64,000 bases of DNA, from the NCBI RefSeq assembly GCF_014642735.1, contig NZ_BMIV01000001.1, positions 1 through 64,000 on the forward strand, written 5' to 3'. This document shows, one piece after another, positions 55,580 through 64,000 of the stretch. The stretch is from Paracoccus acridae (GTDB taxonomy: Bacteria > Pseudomonadota > Alphaproteobacteria > Rhodobacterales > Rhodobacteraceae). How positions within the stretch are numbered: position 1 is the stretch's first letter; every line of letters starts with the position of its first letter. Under the pieces are notes generated by a model that was not told where the DNA came from, made no database searches, and worked only from the letters and a program-made list of their open reading frames with translations. The translations under genes were made by a program, and so were the position numbers.

Positions 55580-56644
55580 ATGACGCATCTGTGGCTGCGG
55601 GCCGAAAGCCGCCCGAACGAGGATCGGACAGGCATCACCCCCGAGGGCGTGGCGGCGCTGATCGGCAAGGGCTTCACCGTCACGGTCGAGGACAGCCCCC
55701 GCCGGGTGTTTGCGACGGACGCCTATGCCCGCGCAGGGGCCGCCATCGCGCCGCAGGGAAGCTGGCCTACGGCCCCCGACGACGCCATTGTCTTCGGCCT
55801 GAAGGAACTGCCCGAAGACGGGATGCCCCTGCGCCATCGGCACATCATGTTCGGCCATGCCTTCAAGGGCCAGCCCGCGGGACAGGTGCTGCTGCGCCGG
55901 TTCCAGGCAGGGGGCGGCACGCTCTATGACCTGGAATACCTGACGGATGACGCGGGCCGCCGCCTGGCCGCCTTCGGCTATTGGGCGGGTTATGCGGGGG
56001 CCGCGGTCAGCCTGAAGGCCTGGGCGGCACAGCAGGGGGGCGGCATCTGCGCCCCCATCCACGCCTATGCCGACAAGGACCTGTTGCTGGACGAATTGCG
56101 CGCGCAACTGGACGCCACGGGCCGCCCGCGCCCGCAGGCCCTGGTGATCGGCGCAAAGGGACGCGTGGGGACGGGCGCGGCGGATCTGCTGGTGGCCCTG
56201 GGCGTGCCCGTCACCCGCTGGGACATGGCGGAAACCGCGCATGGCGGCCCCTTCCCGGAAGTGCTGGTCCATGACCTGTTCATCAACGCGATCCTGGCCC
56301 AGCCCGGCGCGCCGGTCTTCGTCCCCGCAAGCGCGGTGGCGCCGGGGCGGCGGCTGACGGTGATCGGCGACGTGGCCTGCGATCCGACCAGCGACTTTTC
56401 CCCGATCAAGGTCTATGACCGCACGACAAGCTGGGACCAGCCGGTCTTGCGCGTGGCCGAACAGCCGCCGCTGGACGTGATGGCCATCGACAACCTGCCC
56501 TCCATGCTGCCGCGCGAAAGTTCCGAAGATTATGCCGCCCAGTTGCTGCCGGTGCTGATGCAGCTTGACCGGATCGACGAAGGCCCCTGGGGCAGGGCCG
56601 GGGCGCTGTTCCGGGACCATCGGGACCGCCTGACACAGACGTGA
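55580..56644 (+). CDS. Saccharopine dehydrogenase-like protein (LYS1 type, L-lysine forming)
   Basis: 354 residues. HLWLRAESRPNEDRTGITPE at the start, then MFGHAFKGQPAGQ, and the nucleotide-binding VIGAKGRVGTGAADLL near residue 190 match the NAD-dependent saccharopine dehydrogenase of fungi (saccharopine to lysine and 2-oxoglutarate). In bacteria the pathway is usually run for lysine breakdown or osmotic stress. No lysine-ketoglutarate reductase gene is adjacent, so the reaction direction is uncertain. GGGGGAA precedes ATG 55580. Confidence 0.82.
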   Translation: MTHLWLRAESRPNEDRTGITPEGVAALIGKGFTVTVEDSPRRVFATDAYARAGAAIAPQGSWPTAPDDAIVFGLKELPEDGMPLRHRHIMFGHAFKGQPAGQVLLRRFQAGGGTLYDLEYLTDDAGRRLAAFGYWAGYAGAAVSLKAWAAQQGGGICAPIHAYADKDLLLDELRAQLDATGRPRPQALVIGAKGRVGTGAADLLVALGVPVTRWDMAETAHGGPFPEVLVHDLFINAILAQPGAPVFVPASAVAPGRRLTVIGDVACDPTSDFSPIKVYDRTTSWDQPVLRVAEQPPLDVMAIDNLPSMLPRESSEDYAAQLLPVLMQLDRIDEGPWGRAGALFRDHRDRLTQT

Positions 56645-56714
56645 TGCGCCGTGTCGGAACGGGGATAGGGATGGCGTGTTGGACGGGCATCCCTGTCATC
56701 TGCACGAGGACCGC

Positions 56715-57914
56715 ATGTTCATCCGCCTGACGACTTTTGCCGCTTCGGCAAGCCTGCTGGCCACCGGCGCGCTTGCGCAGGATTTCAATGCCGTGCCGCC
56801 GAACGCACCCGATCAGCAGCCCGCCTTCGAAAACCAGACCCGCGCCCCGGTGCTGGCGGGCGACGTGGCGCTGAACCAGACCGTCATCGCGGATGGGCTG
56901 GATCATCCCTGGGGTCTGGCCGAACTGCCGGACGGAAGTTGGCTGGTGACGGAACGCGCGGGCAACCTGCGGCTGGTGGGGGCGGACGGCACCCTGTCCG
57001 ATCCGATCGGCGGGCTGCCCGAGCTTGACACCCGCGACCAAGGCGGCCTTCTGGACGTGACCGTGGCCAATGATTTCGCCGACACGCGCCGCGTCTGGAT
57101 CAGCTTTGCCCAGCCCCGCGAAGACGGCAAGACCGCCACCGCCGTCGCGACCGGCACCCTGTCGGCCGACAACAGCACCCTGGAAGGCACCGAGGTCATC
57201 TGGCAGCAGCAGCCCGCCTGGGATTCGACCAAGCATTACGGGTCGGTCCTGATCCATGACGGGCAGAGCGGGCTGTTCGTGACCACCGGCGAACGCTCGG
57301 TCCCCGATGCGCGCGTCTATTCCCAGAATGTCACAACCACGCTGGGCAAGGTGGTCCGCATCGACCCCGAAACCGGCGCGCCGATGGGCGATCCCGGCGT
57401 GGCCGAGGCGCTGCCCGAGATCTGGTCCTGGGGTCATCGCAACATCCAGGGCGCGGCGCTTGACGGCCAGGGCAGGCTGTGGACCATCGAACACGGTCCC
57501 AAGGGCGGCGACGAATTGAACCTGCCTCAGGCGGGCCGCAACTATGGCTGGCCGCGCGTGACCTATGGCGTGGAATACAGCGGCGACCCGGTCGAGGAAG
57601 GCGTCACCCAGATGGAGGGCACCGAACAACCCGTCTATTACTGGGATCCGGTGATCGCACCCGGCCAGATGACCTTCTATGACGGCGAGATGTTCCCCGA
57701 CTGGCAGGGCGACCTGCTGATCGGAGGGCTGAAGTCGAACGACCTCGTGCGCCTGGAACTGGACGGCGACCGGGTGACGGGCGAGGCGCGCCACCTGCAA
57801 GGCATCGGCCGCGTGCGCGAGGTCGAGGTCGCCCGCGACGGCGCCCTGATGCTGCTGACCGATGAAGACAACGGCCGCCTGATCCGCGTCACCCCGGCGC
57901 AGAGCGAGAGCTAG
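56715..57914 (+). CDS. PQQ-dependent sugar dehydrogenase (soluble aldose dehydrogenase family)
   Basis: Periplasmic beta-propeller protein, 399 residues with a signal peptide (MFIRLTTFAASASLLATGAL, cleaved after ALA). LDHPWGLAELPDGSWLVTERAGNL, GERSVPDARV, SWGHRNIQGAAL and ELNLPQAGRNYGWP are hallmarks of the YliI/Asd family. It likely oxidises aldoses using PQQ; no PQQ synthesis genes are in the window. AGGA precedes ATG 56715. Confidence 0.92.
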   Translation: MFIRLTTFAASASLLATGALAQDFNAVPPNAPDQQPAFENQTRAPVLAGDVALNQTVIADGLDHPWGLAELPDGSWLVTERAGNLRLVGADGTLSDPIGGLPELDTRDQGGLLDVTVANDFADTRRVWISFAQPREDGKTATAVATGTLSADNSTLEGTEVIWQQQPAWDSTKHYGSVLIHDGQSGLFVTTGERSVPDARVYSQNVTTTLGKVVRIDPETGAPMGDPGVAEALPEIWSWGHRNIQGAALDGQGRLWTIEHGPKGGDELNLPQAGRNYGWPRVTYGVEYSGDPVEEGVTQMEGTEQPVYYWDPVIAPGQMTFYDGEMFPDWQGDLLIGGLKSNDLVRLELDGDRVTGEARHLQGIGRVREVEVARDGALMLLTDEDNGRLIRVTPAQSES

Positions 57915-57922
57915 AACGCCCC

Positions 57923-58294
57923 TCAGACCGGGCGGGTCACGTCGTCCTCGGCATCCTCGGGCGAGATGCCGAGGGCTTCCAGCCCCGATTCCAGCAGATC
58001 GGCCAGGCGCGGTTCGCCCATCAGGTAATCCTCGGTGGGGGTGGTGCGCTCGATCCGGGCGGTCTCGATGGCTTCCTCAAGCTCTTCGGGCTCGAAGCTT
58101 TCGCGCCCGATCCACATGACCGCCACCAAGGATGCCTGTTCATCCTCGTTCAGGTTGGCGATGAAGTCGTGCAGTTCGGACCGGACACCGTGCTGCGGCC
58201 TGCTGCCCGAATGCGCCCAGGGGTTGACGCCGCTGTCGTATTCGCGGGCGCGGATGATGATATGGGCGATCTTGTCGGGGCTGATCTGCAGCAT
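57923..58294 (-). CDS. DUF3775 domain-containing protein
   Basis: 123 residues, no signal peptide, acidic. LQISPDKIAHIIIRAREYDSG, then LHDFIANLNEDEQASLVAVMWIGR fits DUF3775, an alphaproteobacterial family of unknown role. AGGAG six bases before ATG 58294 settles the start. It lies between mutL and the sugar dehydrogenase gene, 47 bp from mutL on the same strand. Confidence 0.85.
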   Translation of the reverse strand: MLQISPDKIAHIIIRAREYDSGVNPWAHSGSRPQHGVRSELHDFIANLNEDEQASLVAVMWIGRESFEPEELEEAIETARIERTTPTEDYLMGEPRLADLLESGLEALGISPEDAEDDVTRPV

Positions 58295-58341
58295 GGTTGG
58301 CTCCTTCGCTGGCGCGACTGTCGCGCCGTTCGGGGCGCCGG

Positions 58342-60162
58342 TCAATCCTTGCGTCCGAACAGCCTTTCGATGTCGGACAGGCGCAGCTTCACCCAGGTCG
58401 GGCGGCCATGGTTGCACTGGCCGGACCGGGGCGTGCGTTCCATCTCGCGCAGCAGGGCGTTCATTTCGTCGGCGTTCATGCGCCGCCCCGACCGCACCGA
58501 TCCATGGCAGGCCATTGAGGACAGCACCGCGTCAAGCCGTCCGCGCAGGCGGTCGGAGGCGCCCTGATCCGCCAGATCGTCCAGGATGTCGCGGATCAGG
58601 GCGCGGGCGTCCAGACGGGCCAGCATGGCCGGGGTTTCCCGCACCGCGACGGCACCCCCGCCGAAGGGTTCGATGACCAGCCCAAGTTCGGCAAGATCGC
58701 CCGCGATGGACAGGATGCGCGCGGCATCGGCTTCGGGCAGTTCCACGATCTCCGGGATCAGCAGGGCCTGGCGGGCGATGCCCGTCGCGGCGGCCTGGAC
58801 CTTCAGGCGTTCATAGACCAGCCGTTCATGCGCCGCGTGCTGATCGACGATGACAAGCCCGTCTTCGGTCTGCGCGATGATGTAGTTTTCGTGGATCTGC
58901 GCCCGTGCGGCCCCCAGGGGGGCATCGAGGGGCGCGGCGCTTTCCTCCTCGGCACGGGCCGAAGGGGCCTCGGCAAATCCCATCGTGGGGGCTTGCAGAT
59001 CCAGGCTGGCGCGGATCGCCGTGGCCGAGGGGCGATAGTCCATCTGATAGGTGCGCGGGGCGGCAGGGGCAGGGGCGGCGGCGGGTTCGGCCCGGAAGGC
59101 CGCCAGCGTCGCGTCGCCCATCGTGGATGACGCGCGATGCCCGGCCGTCGCCAGCCCGTGCCGCAAGGCGCTGACCACCAGCCCCCGCGCGCCTTGCGGG
59201 TCGCGGAAACGCACCTCGGCCTTGGCGGGGTGGACGTTCACATCGACAAGCTGCGGGTCGCAGGCAAGATACAGCACCGCCGCAGGATGGCGCCCGGATG
59301 CCAGCACGTCCATATAGCCCGCCCGCAGCGCCCCGGTCAGCAGCTTGTCCCGCACCGGCCTGCCGTTGACATAGACATGCTGCGCCACCGCCGCCCCGCG
59401 CGAATAGGTGGGCAGCGCCGCAAGCCCCGAAAGCCGCAGCCCGTCGCGTTCGGCGTCAAGGGGGATCGCATTGTCGATGAAATCCCGGCCCATGACGCGC
59501 GACAGGCGGATCGTCAGGGCGTCGAACAATTCGCCCTGTTCGGCATCGGCGCGAAAGATCTCCTTGCCGTCGGCGGTCAGGGTGAAGCCCACGAAAGGTT
59601 CGGCCATGGCCAGGCGGCGGACGCATTCGGCCACCGCCATCGTTTCGGCCCGGTCGCCGCGCAGGAATTTCAGACGCGCGGGGGTGGCGAAGAACAGGTC
59701 GCGCAGTTCGACCACCGTGCCGGGATTGGCGGCGGCGGGCCGCACCGGCGCGGCGCGCCCGCCTTCCACCGCGATCACCGCGCCGTCGCCGCCCCGCATC
59801 CGCGAGGTGATCGTCAGCCGTCCGACTGCCCCCAGCGAGGGTAGCGCCTCGCCCCGGAAGCCGAAGCTGCGGATCGCCAGAAGGTCGGTGCCGTCGATCT
59901 TGCTGGTCGCATGACGCGACAGGGCCAGGGGCAGATCCTCGGGCGCCATGCCGCAGCCGTCGTCGCAAACCCGGATCAGCCGCTTGCCGCCGTCCTGGAT
60001 GGCGATGTCGATGCGGCTGGCCCCCGCATCCAGGGCGTTTTCCACCAGTTCCTTGACCGCCGATGCAGGCCGTTCGACCACCTCGCCCGCCGCGATGCGG
60101 TTGGCGACGGCTTCGTCCAACTGGCGGATCACGGGCCGGATATGGGGGGCATGGCTGTTCAT
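58342..60162 (-). CDS. mutL: DNA mismatch repair protein MutL
   Basis: 606 residues. The GHKL ATPase domain has [27 protein letters not shown] and [13 protein letters not shown]. The C-terminal domain has the endonuclease motif [12 protein letters not shown] (about residues 433-445), then [12 protein letters not shown] and [11 protein letters not shown]. So this MutL should nick DNA itself, as in bacteria without MutH. ATG 60162 is chosen over 60183. mutS is not in the window. Confidence 0.97.
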   Translation of the reverse strand: MNSHAPHIRPVIRQLDEAVANRIAAGEVVERPASAVKELVENALDAGASRIDIAIQDGGKRLIRVCDDGCGMAPEDLPLALSRHATSKIDGTDLLAIRSFGFRGEALPSLGAVGRLTITSRMRGGDGAVIAVEGGRAAPVRPAAANPGTVVELRDLFFATPARLKFLRGDRAETMAVAECVRRLAMAEPFVGFTLTADGKEIFRADAEQGELFDALTIRLSRVMGRDFIDNAIPLDAERDGLRLSGLAALPTYSRGAAVAQHVYVNGRPVRDKLLTGALRAGYMDVLASGRHPAAVLYLACDPQLVDVNVHPAKAEVRFRDPQGARGLVVSALRHGLATAGHRASSTMGDATLAAFRAEPAAAPAPAAPRTYQMDYRPSATAIRASLDLQAPTMGFAEAPSARAEEESAAPLDAPLGAARAQIHENYIIAQTEDGLVIVDQHAAHERLVYERLKVQAAATGIARQALLIPEIVELPEADAARILSIAGDLAELGLVIEPFGGGAVAVRETPAMLARLDARALIRDILDDLADQGASDRLRGRLDAVLSSMACHGSVRSGRRMNADEMNALLREMERTPRSGQCNHGRPTWVKLRLSDIERLFGRKD

Positions 60163-60204
60163 GCCCCCAAATCTAGCAGCCACCGTCCCCTGTCGCCAGC
60201 GATT

Positions 60205-61530
60205 CTAGTTGGTGGGGGCGGGATCTGTTCCGGCGATCCCCTCAGGGCGGCCGACCAGCACGAAGCGCAAGTCGTCGGCATCCAGCAGGCGGCCCACCAC
60301 GCGCTTGACGTCCTCCGCCGTCACCGCCTCGACCTTTTCATTGCGGGTGTTCACATAGTCGATGGGAAAGCCGATCAGCTGCATCCCGGCCAGAATGCCC
60401 GCGATGCTGCCGTTGCCGTCGAAGCGCAGCGGGTATTCGCCCGTCAGATAGGTCTTGGCATCGTTCAATTCCTGGTCCGTGACGCCGCCCTCGGCCATGC
60501 GGTCCCATTCCTGGCGGATCAGATCGACCGCCTGTCCGGTGGTGGCGTTCGATCCCGCCATGCCGCCCTGCCAGGTCTGGCCGTAAACGCCGGTGGCAAG
60601 CGTCGTGCCGACGCCATAGGTCAGGCCGCGCTTTTCGCGGATCTCCTCCATCAGGCGGGAACTGAAGCCGCCGCCGCCCAGGATGTGGTTGGCGACAAAG
60701 GCCGCGAAGTAATCGGGATCGTCGATGGCAAGGCCCGGACCGGCAAAGCTGACGACCGTCTGGGGGCTGTCCCAGTCGATGACGGTGACCCCGCCGGTCA
60801 GTTGCAGGTCCGCCGGTTGCGGCAGCGGCGCGGTGCCCTGTTCCGGCAGGCCCCCCAGCACGGTGTCCAGAAGCTGGCCCAGTTCCTCGGGCGTGATGTC
60901 GCCCGCCGCACCCACCACCACGCGGTCGCGGGCCAATACGCGGTTCTTGGCCGCGACCAGATCCTGGCGCGTCAGGGCCGCCACCGAATCCATGGTGCCG
61001 TTGATCGAGGTGGCATAGGGATGGTCGCCCCAGGCCTGGCGTGCCATTTCCTTGGCGGCGATGGATTGCGGATCGGTCGCCTCGGACCGGATGATCGACT
61101 GCACCTGCGCGCGGACGCGTTCGATGGCGTCGTCGTCGAAGCGGGGCTGGGTCAGCGCCTCGGCCAGAAGGGCCGCGGCCTCGTCGCGGTTCTCGTTCAG
61201 GGCGCGCATCCCCACGGTCAGCGCGTCGTCGCCCACGTCAAAGGAAAACTGCGCGCCCAGCCCCTCGACCGCCTGGGCAAAGGCCACCGAATCACGGTTG
61301 CCCGCGCCTTCCTCAAGCGTGGCGGTCATCAGGTTGATGGCGCCGCGCTTCCCTTCGGCGTCCAGGCTGGCGCCGCCCTTGAAGGAAAACTGCACCGCGA
61401 CGAAGGGGATGCTGTCGTCCTGGACAAGCCAGGCCTTGATGCCGCCGGGCGAGGTGACGTCCTGGATGTCGATGGCATGGGCGGGAACCGCCAGAACGGC
61501 AAGGAAAAGGGCAATGGCGGCGCGGATCAT
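60205..61530 (-). CDS. M16 family peptidase, inactive-type subunit
   Basis: Exported protein of 441 residues (signal peptide MIRAAIALFLAVLAVPAHA). It has the M16 double fold but lacks the zinc motif HxxEH: the equivalent region reads AINLMTATLEEGAGNRDS. The substrate-holding EKRGLTYGVGT is kept in the second half. Such proteins pair with an active M16 subunit, and the active partner is the gene just upstream, overlapping by 4 bp. Confidence 0.9.
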   Translation of the reverse strand: MIRAAIALFLAVLAVPAHAIDIQDVTSPGGIKAWLVQDDSIPFVAVQFSFKGGASLDAEGKRGAINLMTATLEEGAGNRDSVAFAQAVEGLGAQFSFDVGDDALTVGMRALNENRDEAAALLAEALTQPRFDDDAIERVRAQVQSIIRSEATDPQSIAAKEMARQAWGDHPYATSINGTMDSVAALTRQDLVAAKNRVLARDRVVVGAAGDITPEELGQLLDTVLGGLPEQGTAPLPQPADLQLTGGVTVIDWDSPQTVVSFAGPGLAIDDPDYFAAFVANHILGGGGFSSRLMEEIREKRGLTYGVGTTLATGVYGQTWQGGMAGSNATTGQAVDLIRQEWDRMAEGGVTDQELNDAKTYLTGEYPLRFDGNGSIAGILAGMQLIGFPIDYVNTRNEKVEAVTAEDVKRVVGRLLDADDLRFVLVGRPEGIAGTDPAPTN

Positions 61531-62933
61531 CCTTGCACCTCGGGGCTGGGGGTGTCGGTGGAGGCGGGCGCTTCGGCGGCGGCGGGCGCCGGCTCGGCCG
61601 GCAGCAGCCAGCCGGTGACGCTGGCCTTGCTGTCCAGAACGGTCCTGGCCACCCTCATCACGTCATCGGCCGTGACGGCGGCCAGGCTGTCGGGCCAGTC
61701 GTTCACGTCCTGGACCGACAGCCCCGTCGCCAGTCCCTGCCCATAGTCATAGGCCCGGCCATGCGCCGAATCGAGCTTGTAGACCCGCGCGGCCTCGATC
61801 TGCGTTTTCACGCGGTCCAGGTCGGCGGGGTCGGGGCCCGTTTCCAGGAAGCGGGCCAGGACCTTGTCCAGTTCCGCCTCGGCATCCTCGGGCGTCATGC
61901 CGTCGGCGGGAACAAGAGAGATGCCGAAGCTGGTCGGATCAACGGAAAAGCCGTCATAGCCCGCGTTCACCCACAGCGCCTTGCCCTGCATCGCCAGCTC
62001 GCGACCCAGGATCGAGGTCTGCATCGAACCGCCCAGCAGTTCCGCCAGAACCGTCAGCGCGGCGGCATCCGCCTGGTCGCCGGGGTTGCGTTCGGGCGCG
62101 ATGTAGCTGCGCGACATCACCGGCTGGGGGACGCGTGGATCGCTCATCTCCATCCGGCGGGGCGACCGCTGGGTGGGTTCCTGGGGGCGGATGCGCGGCT
62201 CTGCCTCTCCCTTCGCGGGGATCGGGCCATAGTATTGCTCGGCCAGTTCGCGGGCGCGTTCAGGGGTCACGTCGCCCGCCAGGATCAGGATCGCCTCGTT
62301 GGGGGAATAATGGTTGTCATACCATTCCAGCGCATCCTCGCGGGTCAGGCCCTCCATCTCGGCGCGCCAGCCGATGACGGGGCGGCCATAAGGGTGGTTG
62401 TAGTAAAGCGTGGCATAGCGTTCCTCGGCGAACAGGGAACCGGGGTCGCTGTCCACCCGCTGGGCGCGTTCCTCCAGCACGACCTGGCGTTCGGCCTGCC
62501 AGTCATCCTCGCCGATGCGCAGGTTGGCCATGCGGTCGGCCTCCATCTCCATCACCAGGGACAGGCGGTCGGATGCGATGCGCTGGAAATAGGCGGTGTA
62601 GTCATAGGAGGTGAAGGCGTTGTCCATGCCGCCATTAGCGGTCACGGTCTTCGACAACTCGCCCGGTTCCAGCTTGTCGGTGCCCTTGAACATCAGGTGT
62701 TCCAGGTAATGGGCGATGCCCGACTTGCCGGGCGGTTCGTCCGCCGATCCGATGCGATACCAGACTATCTGGACCACGACCGGGGCGCGATGATCCTGGA
62801 TCACCACGGTTTCCAGGCCGTTCGGAAGGGTGAAATGGGTGATGCCGTTATTCTCGGGGGTGGTCGTCTCGGCCAGGACGGGCATCGCGCCCAGGGTCAG
62901 GGCCAGCAGCGCGGGCAGGGTCGGTCTAAGCAT
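61527..62933 (-). CDS. M16 family zinc peptidase, catalytic subunit
   Basis: Exported 468-residue peptidase (signal peptide MLRPTLPALLALTLGAMPVL). The inverted zinc motif HYLEHLMFKG is near residue 72, with the distal Glu in the following helix. It should form a heterodimer with the HxxEH-lacking neighbour and cut small peptides in the periplasm. A Pro/Ala/Glu-rich tail ends the protein. Confidence 0.93.
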   Translation of the reverse strand: MLRPTLPALLALTLGAMPVLAETTTPENNGITHFTLPNGLETVVIQDHRAPVVVQIVWYRIGSADEPPGKSGIAHYLEHLMFKGTDKLEPGELSKTVTANGGMDNAFTSYDYTAYFQRIASDRLSLVMEMEADRMANLRIGEDDWQAERQVVLEERAQRVDSDPGSLFAEERYATLYYNHPYGRPVIGWRAEMEGLTREDALEWYDNHYSPNEAILILAGDVTPERARELAEQYYGPIPAKGEAEPRIRPQEPTQRSPRRMEMSDPRVPQPVMSRSYIAPERNPGDQADAAALTVLAELLGGSMQTSILGRELAMQGKALWVNAGYDGFSVDPTSFGISLVPADGMTPEDAEAELDKVLARFLETGPDPADLDRVKTQIEAARVYKLDSAHGRAYDYGQGLATGLSVQDVNDWPDSLAAVTADDVMRVARTVLDSKASVTGWLLPAEPAPAAAEAPASTDTPSPEVQG

Positions 62934-63000
62934 GGGGGCGAAACCTCCTTGGTCGAGGCAAATCTGACCAATGACGACAGGCCGCGCAACCTGTCACACG

Positions 63001-64000
63001 CTAATGTGTCGCGACAGTGATGGGCAGGGACAAGGGGCCATGCGCCTGAAGCCCGGACTTCCAGGCAACGGGACCGTCGATGCGGATGCTTTCCGTGCGG
63101 TCCAGAAGGGCGGTGAACAGCACCTCCATGTTCAGCCGCGCCAGGTTGTTGCCCAGGCAGACATGGGGACCCGCGCCAAAGGCAAGGTGCAGGTTCGGCC
63201 TGCGCCCGACATCGAAGCGGTCGGGATCTGGGAAGGCATCGGGGTCGCGGTTGGCGCTGGCGTAAAGCAGCCCGAAGGTCGTTCCCCTGGGCCAATCCTG
63301 CCCGCAGATCGCCAGATCCTCGGACGCATGGCGGTGGAAGAAGACCAGCGGCGGGGCAAAGCGGAACATCTCCTGCACGGCCAGGGGCATCAGGCCGGGA
63401 TCGGCGCGCAGACGCGCCATCTGGTCGGGATGGGCCAGCAGCGCATGAAGCCCGCTGCCCATCACGTCGATGGTCGATCCATGCCCGGCGTGCAGGATCT
63501 GCATGACGGTCGCGATCAGTTCGTCATGGGTCAGAAGCCCCGCATCCTCGGCCCCGATCATTGCCGACATCAGGTCGTCGCGGGGCCGGGCCTTGCGCGC
63601 GGCATGAAGGTCCTGCAGCGCGTCATGGAACAGGCGCACCGCGTCCTCGGCCCGCGCCTTGCGATCGGGGGTGCGGCGGCTCACGTCGAAATAGCTGACG
63701 GTTTCCTCGGACCACAGGGTCATCTGCGGGGCAAGCGCGGGATCGGTGCCGATCAGATGGCCGATCACCTGCCCCGGCAGATGGGCGGCAAGATCCGCGA
63801 TGAAGTCGAAGCGGCCCTGCGGGATCAGCCGGTCCAGCGCGGCATCGACCCACCCGGTGATGAAAGGACGCAGGCTTTCCAGCCGGGTCTTCGTGAAGAA
63901 GGGAAACACCGCGCGCCGCAACCGGTCGTGATCCGGCCCGTCCAGTTCCAGCATCGAGGTCTGCACGAAGCGTTCGTGGAACGGCATGTCGTGGAAATTC
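63001..64000 (-). CDS. Cytochrome P450 (5' end beyond the window)
   Basis: Haem monooxygenase, C-terminal 332 residues or so; the frame is open through the window edge (NFHDMPFHERFVQTSM) and the true start is outside. The haem-binding loop FGAGPHVCLGNNLARL has the proximal Cys. The helix-K E-x-x-R is EMFR. The helix-I motif is AGHGST rather than the usual AGxE/DTT, so the acid-alcohol pair is altered. Soluble bacterial class, substrate unknown. Redox partners are not in the window. Confidence 0.92.
   Translation of the reverse strand, partial: NFHDMPFHERFVQTSMLELDGPDHDRLRRAVFPFFTKTRLESLRPFITGWVDAALDRLIPQGRFDFIADLAAHLPGQVIGHLIGTDPALAPQMTLWSEETVSYFDVSRRTPDRKARAEDAVRLFHDALQDLHAARKARPRDDLMSAMIGAEDAGLLTHDELIATVMQILHAGHGSTIDVMGSGLHALLAHPDQMARLRADPGLMPLAVQEMFRFAPPLVFFHRHASEDLAICGQDWPRGTTFGLLYASANRDPDAFPDPDRFDVGRRPNLHLAFGAGPHVCLGNNLARLNMEVLFTALLDRTESIRIDGPVAWKSGLQAHGPLSLPITVATH

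Overview
The window is a gene-dense, high-GC (about two thirds by eye) alphaproteobacterial chromosome segment. It most resembles Rhodobacteraceae, probably Paracoccus or a close relative. Pointers are a VPLPA-CTERM protein, DUF4167, DUF3775 and DUF2256 proteins, an OlsB acyltransferase, an FnrL-type regulator next to hemN, and the pepA/lptF-lptG-lptD-surA-pdxA-rsmA block. I see no tRNA, rRNA, insertion sequence, prophage or CRISPR array, and no gene-free stretch over 300 bp. The longest gap (7565-7826) holds nothing I recognise.

Layout. 1-4600: a VPLPA-CTERM surface protein, a homocysteine methyltransferase, the rpsF-rpsR-rplI operon, and a di-haem cytochrome c peroxidase with an FNR-like box. 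4600-8700: agmatinase, prfA-prmC and a DUF4167 protein. 8700-16434 (minus): lptF-lptG-lptD-surA-pdxA-rsmA, linking LPS export, outer-membrane folding, PLP synthesis and rRNA methylation, mostly with 4-bp overlaps. 16547-21514 (plus): pepA-holC, a His/Cys-rich small protein plus a PepSY membrane protein with a second FNR-like box, and an acyltransferase. 21515-33060 (minus): a full urea module, ureDA-ureJ-ureBCEFG followed by the urea ABC importer urtABCDE, taking urea from import to ammonia with its nickel chaperones. 33190-40522: olsB, an AI-2E transporter, ndk, kup, fabD-fabG-acpP and dps.

40530-43049 holds two divergent surface-modification genes, a sulfotransferase and a beta-1,6-GlcNAc-transferase-like gene. 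Both appear broken by single-base lesions: an in-frame TGA and a short C-tract deletion. 43059-51345: HIT and GFA proteins, a lone ABC ATPase, two tiny zinc-finger proteins, polA, a CDF metal exporter, and divergent hemN/fnrL around a third FNR box. 51342-64000: a dipeptide-type ABC transporter (dppB-dppC-dppDF) without a binding protein, an MBL-fold hydrolase, a saccharopine-dehydrogenase-like enzyme, a PQQ-type sugar dehydrogenase, a DUF3775 protein, mutL, an M16 peptidase pair, and a cytochrome P450 cut by the window edge.

Most of the window is ordinary core genome. I did not find a clearly new multi-gene system. The best leads are the damaged surface-glycan locus, the three FNR-like boxes (one beside a His-rich PepSY pair), and a short dispersed intergenic repeat.
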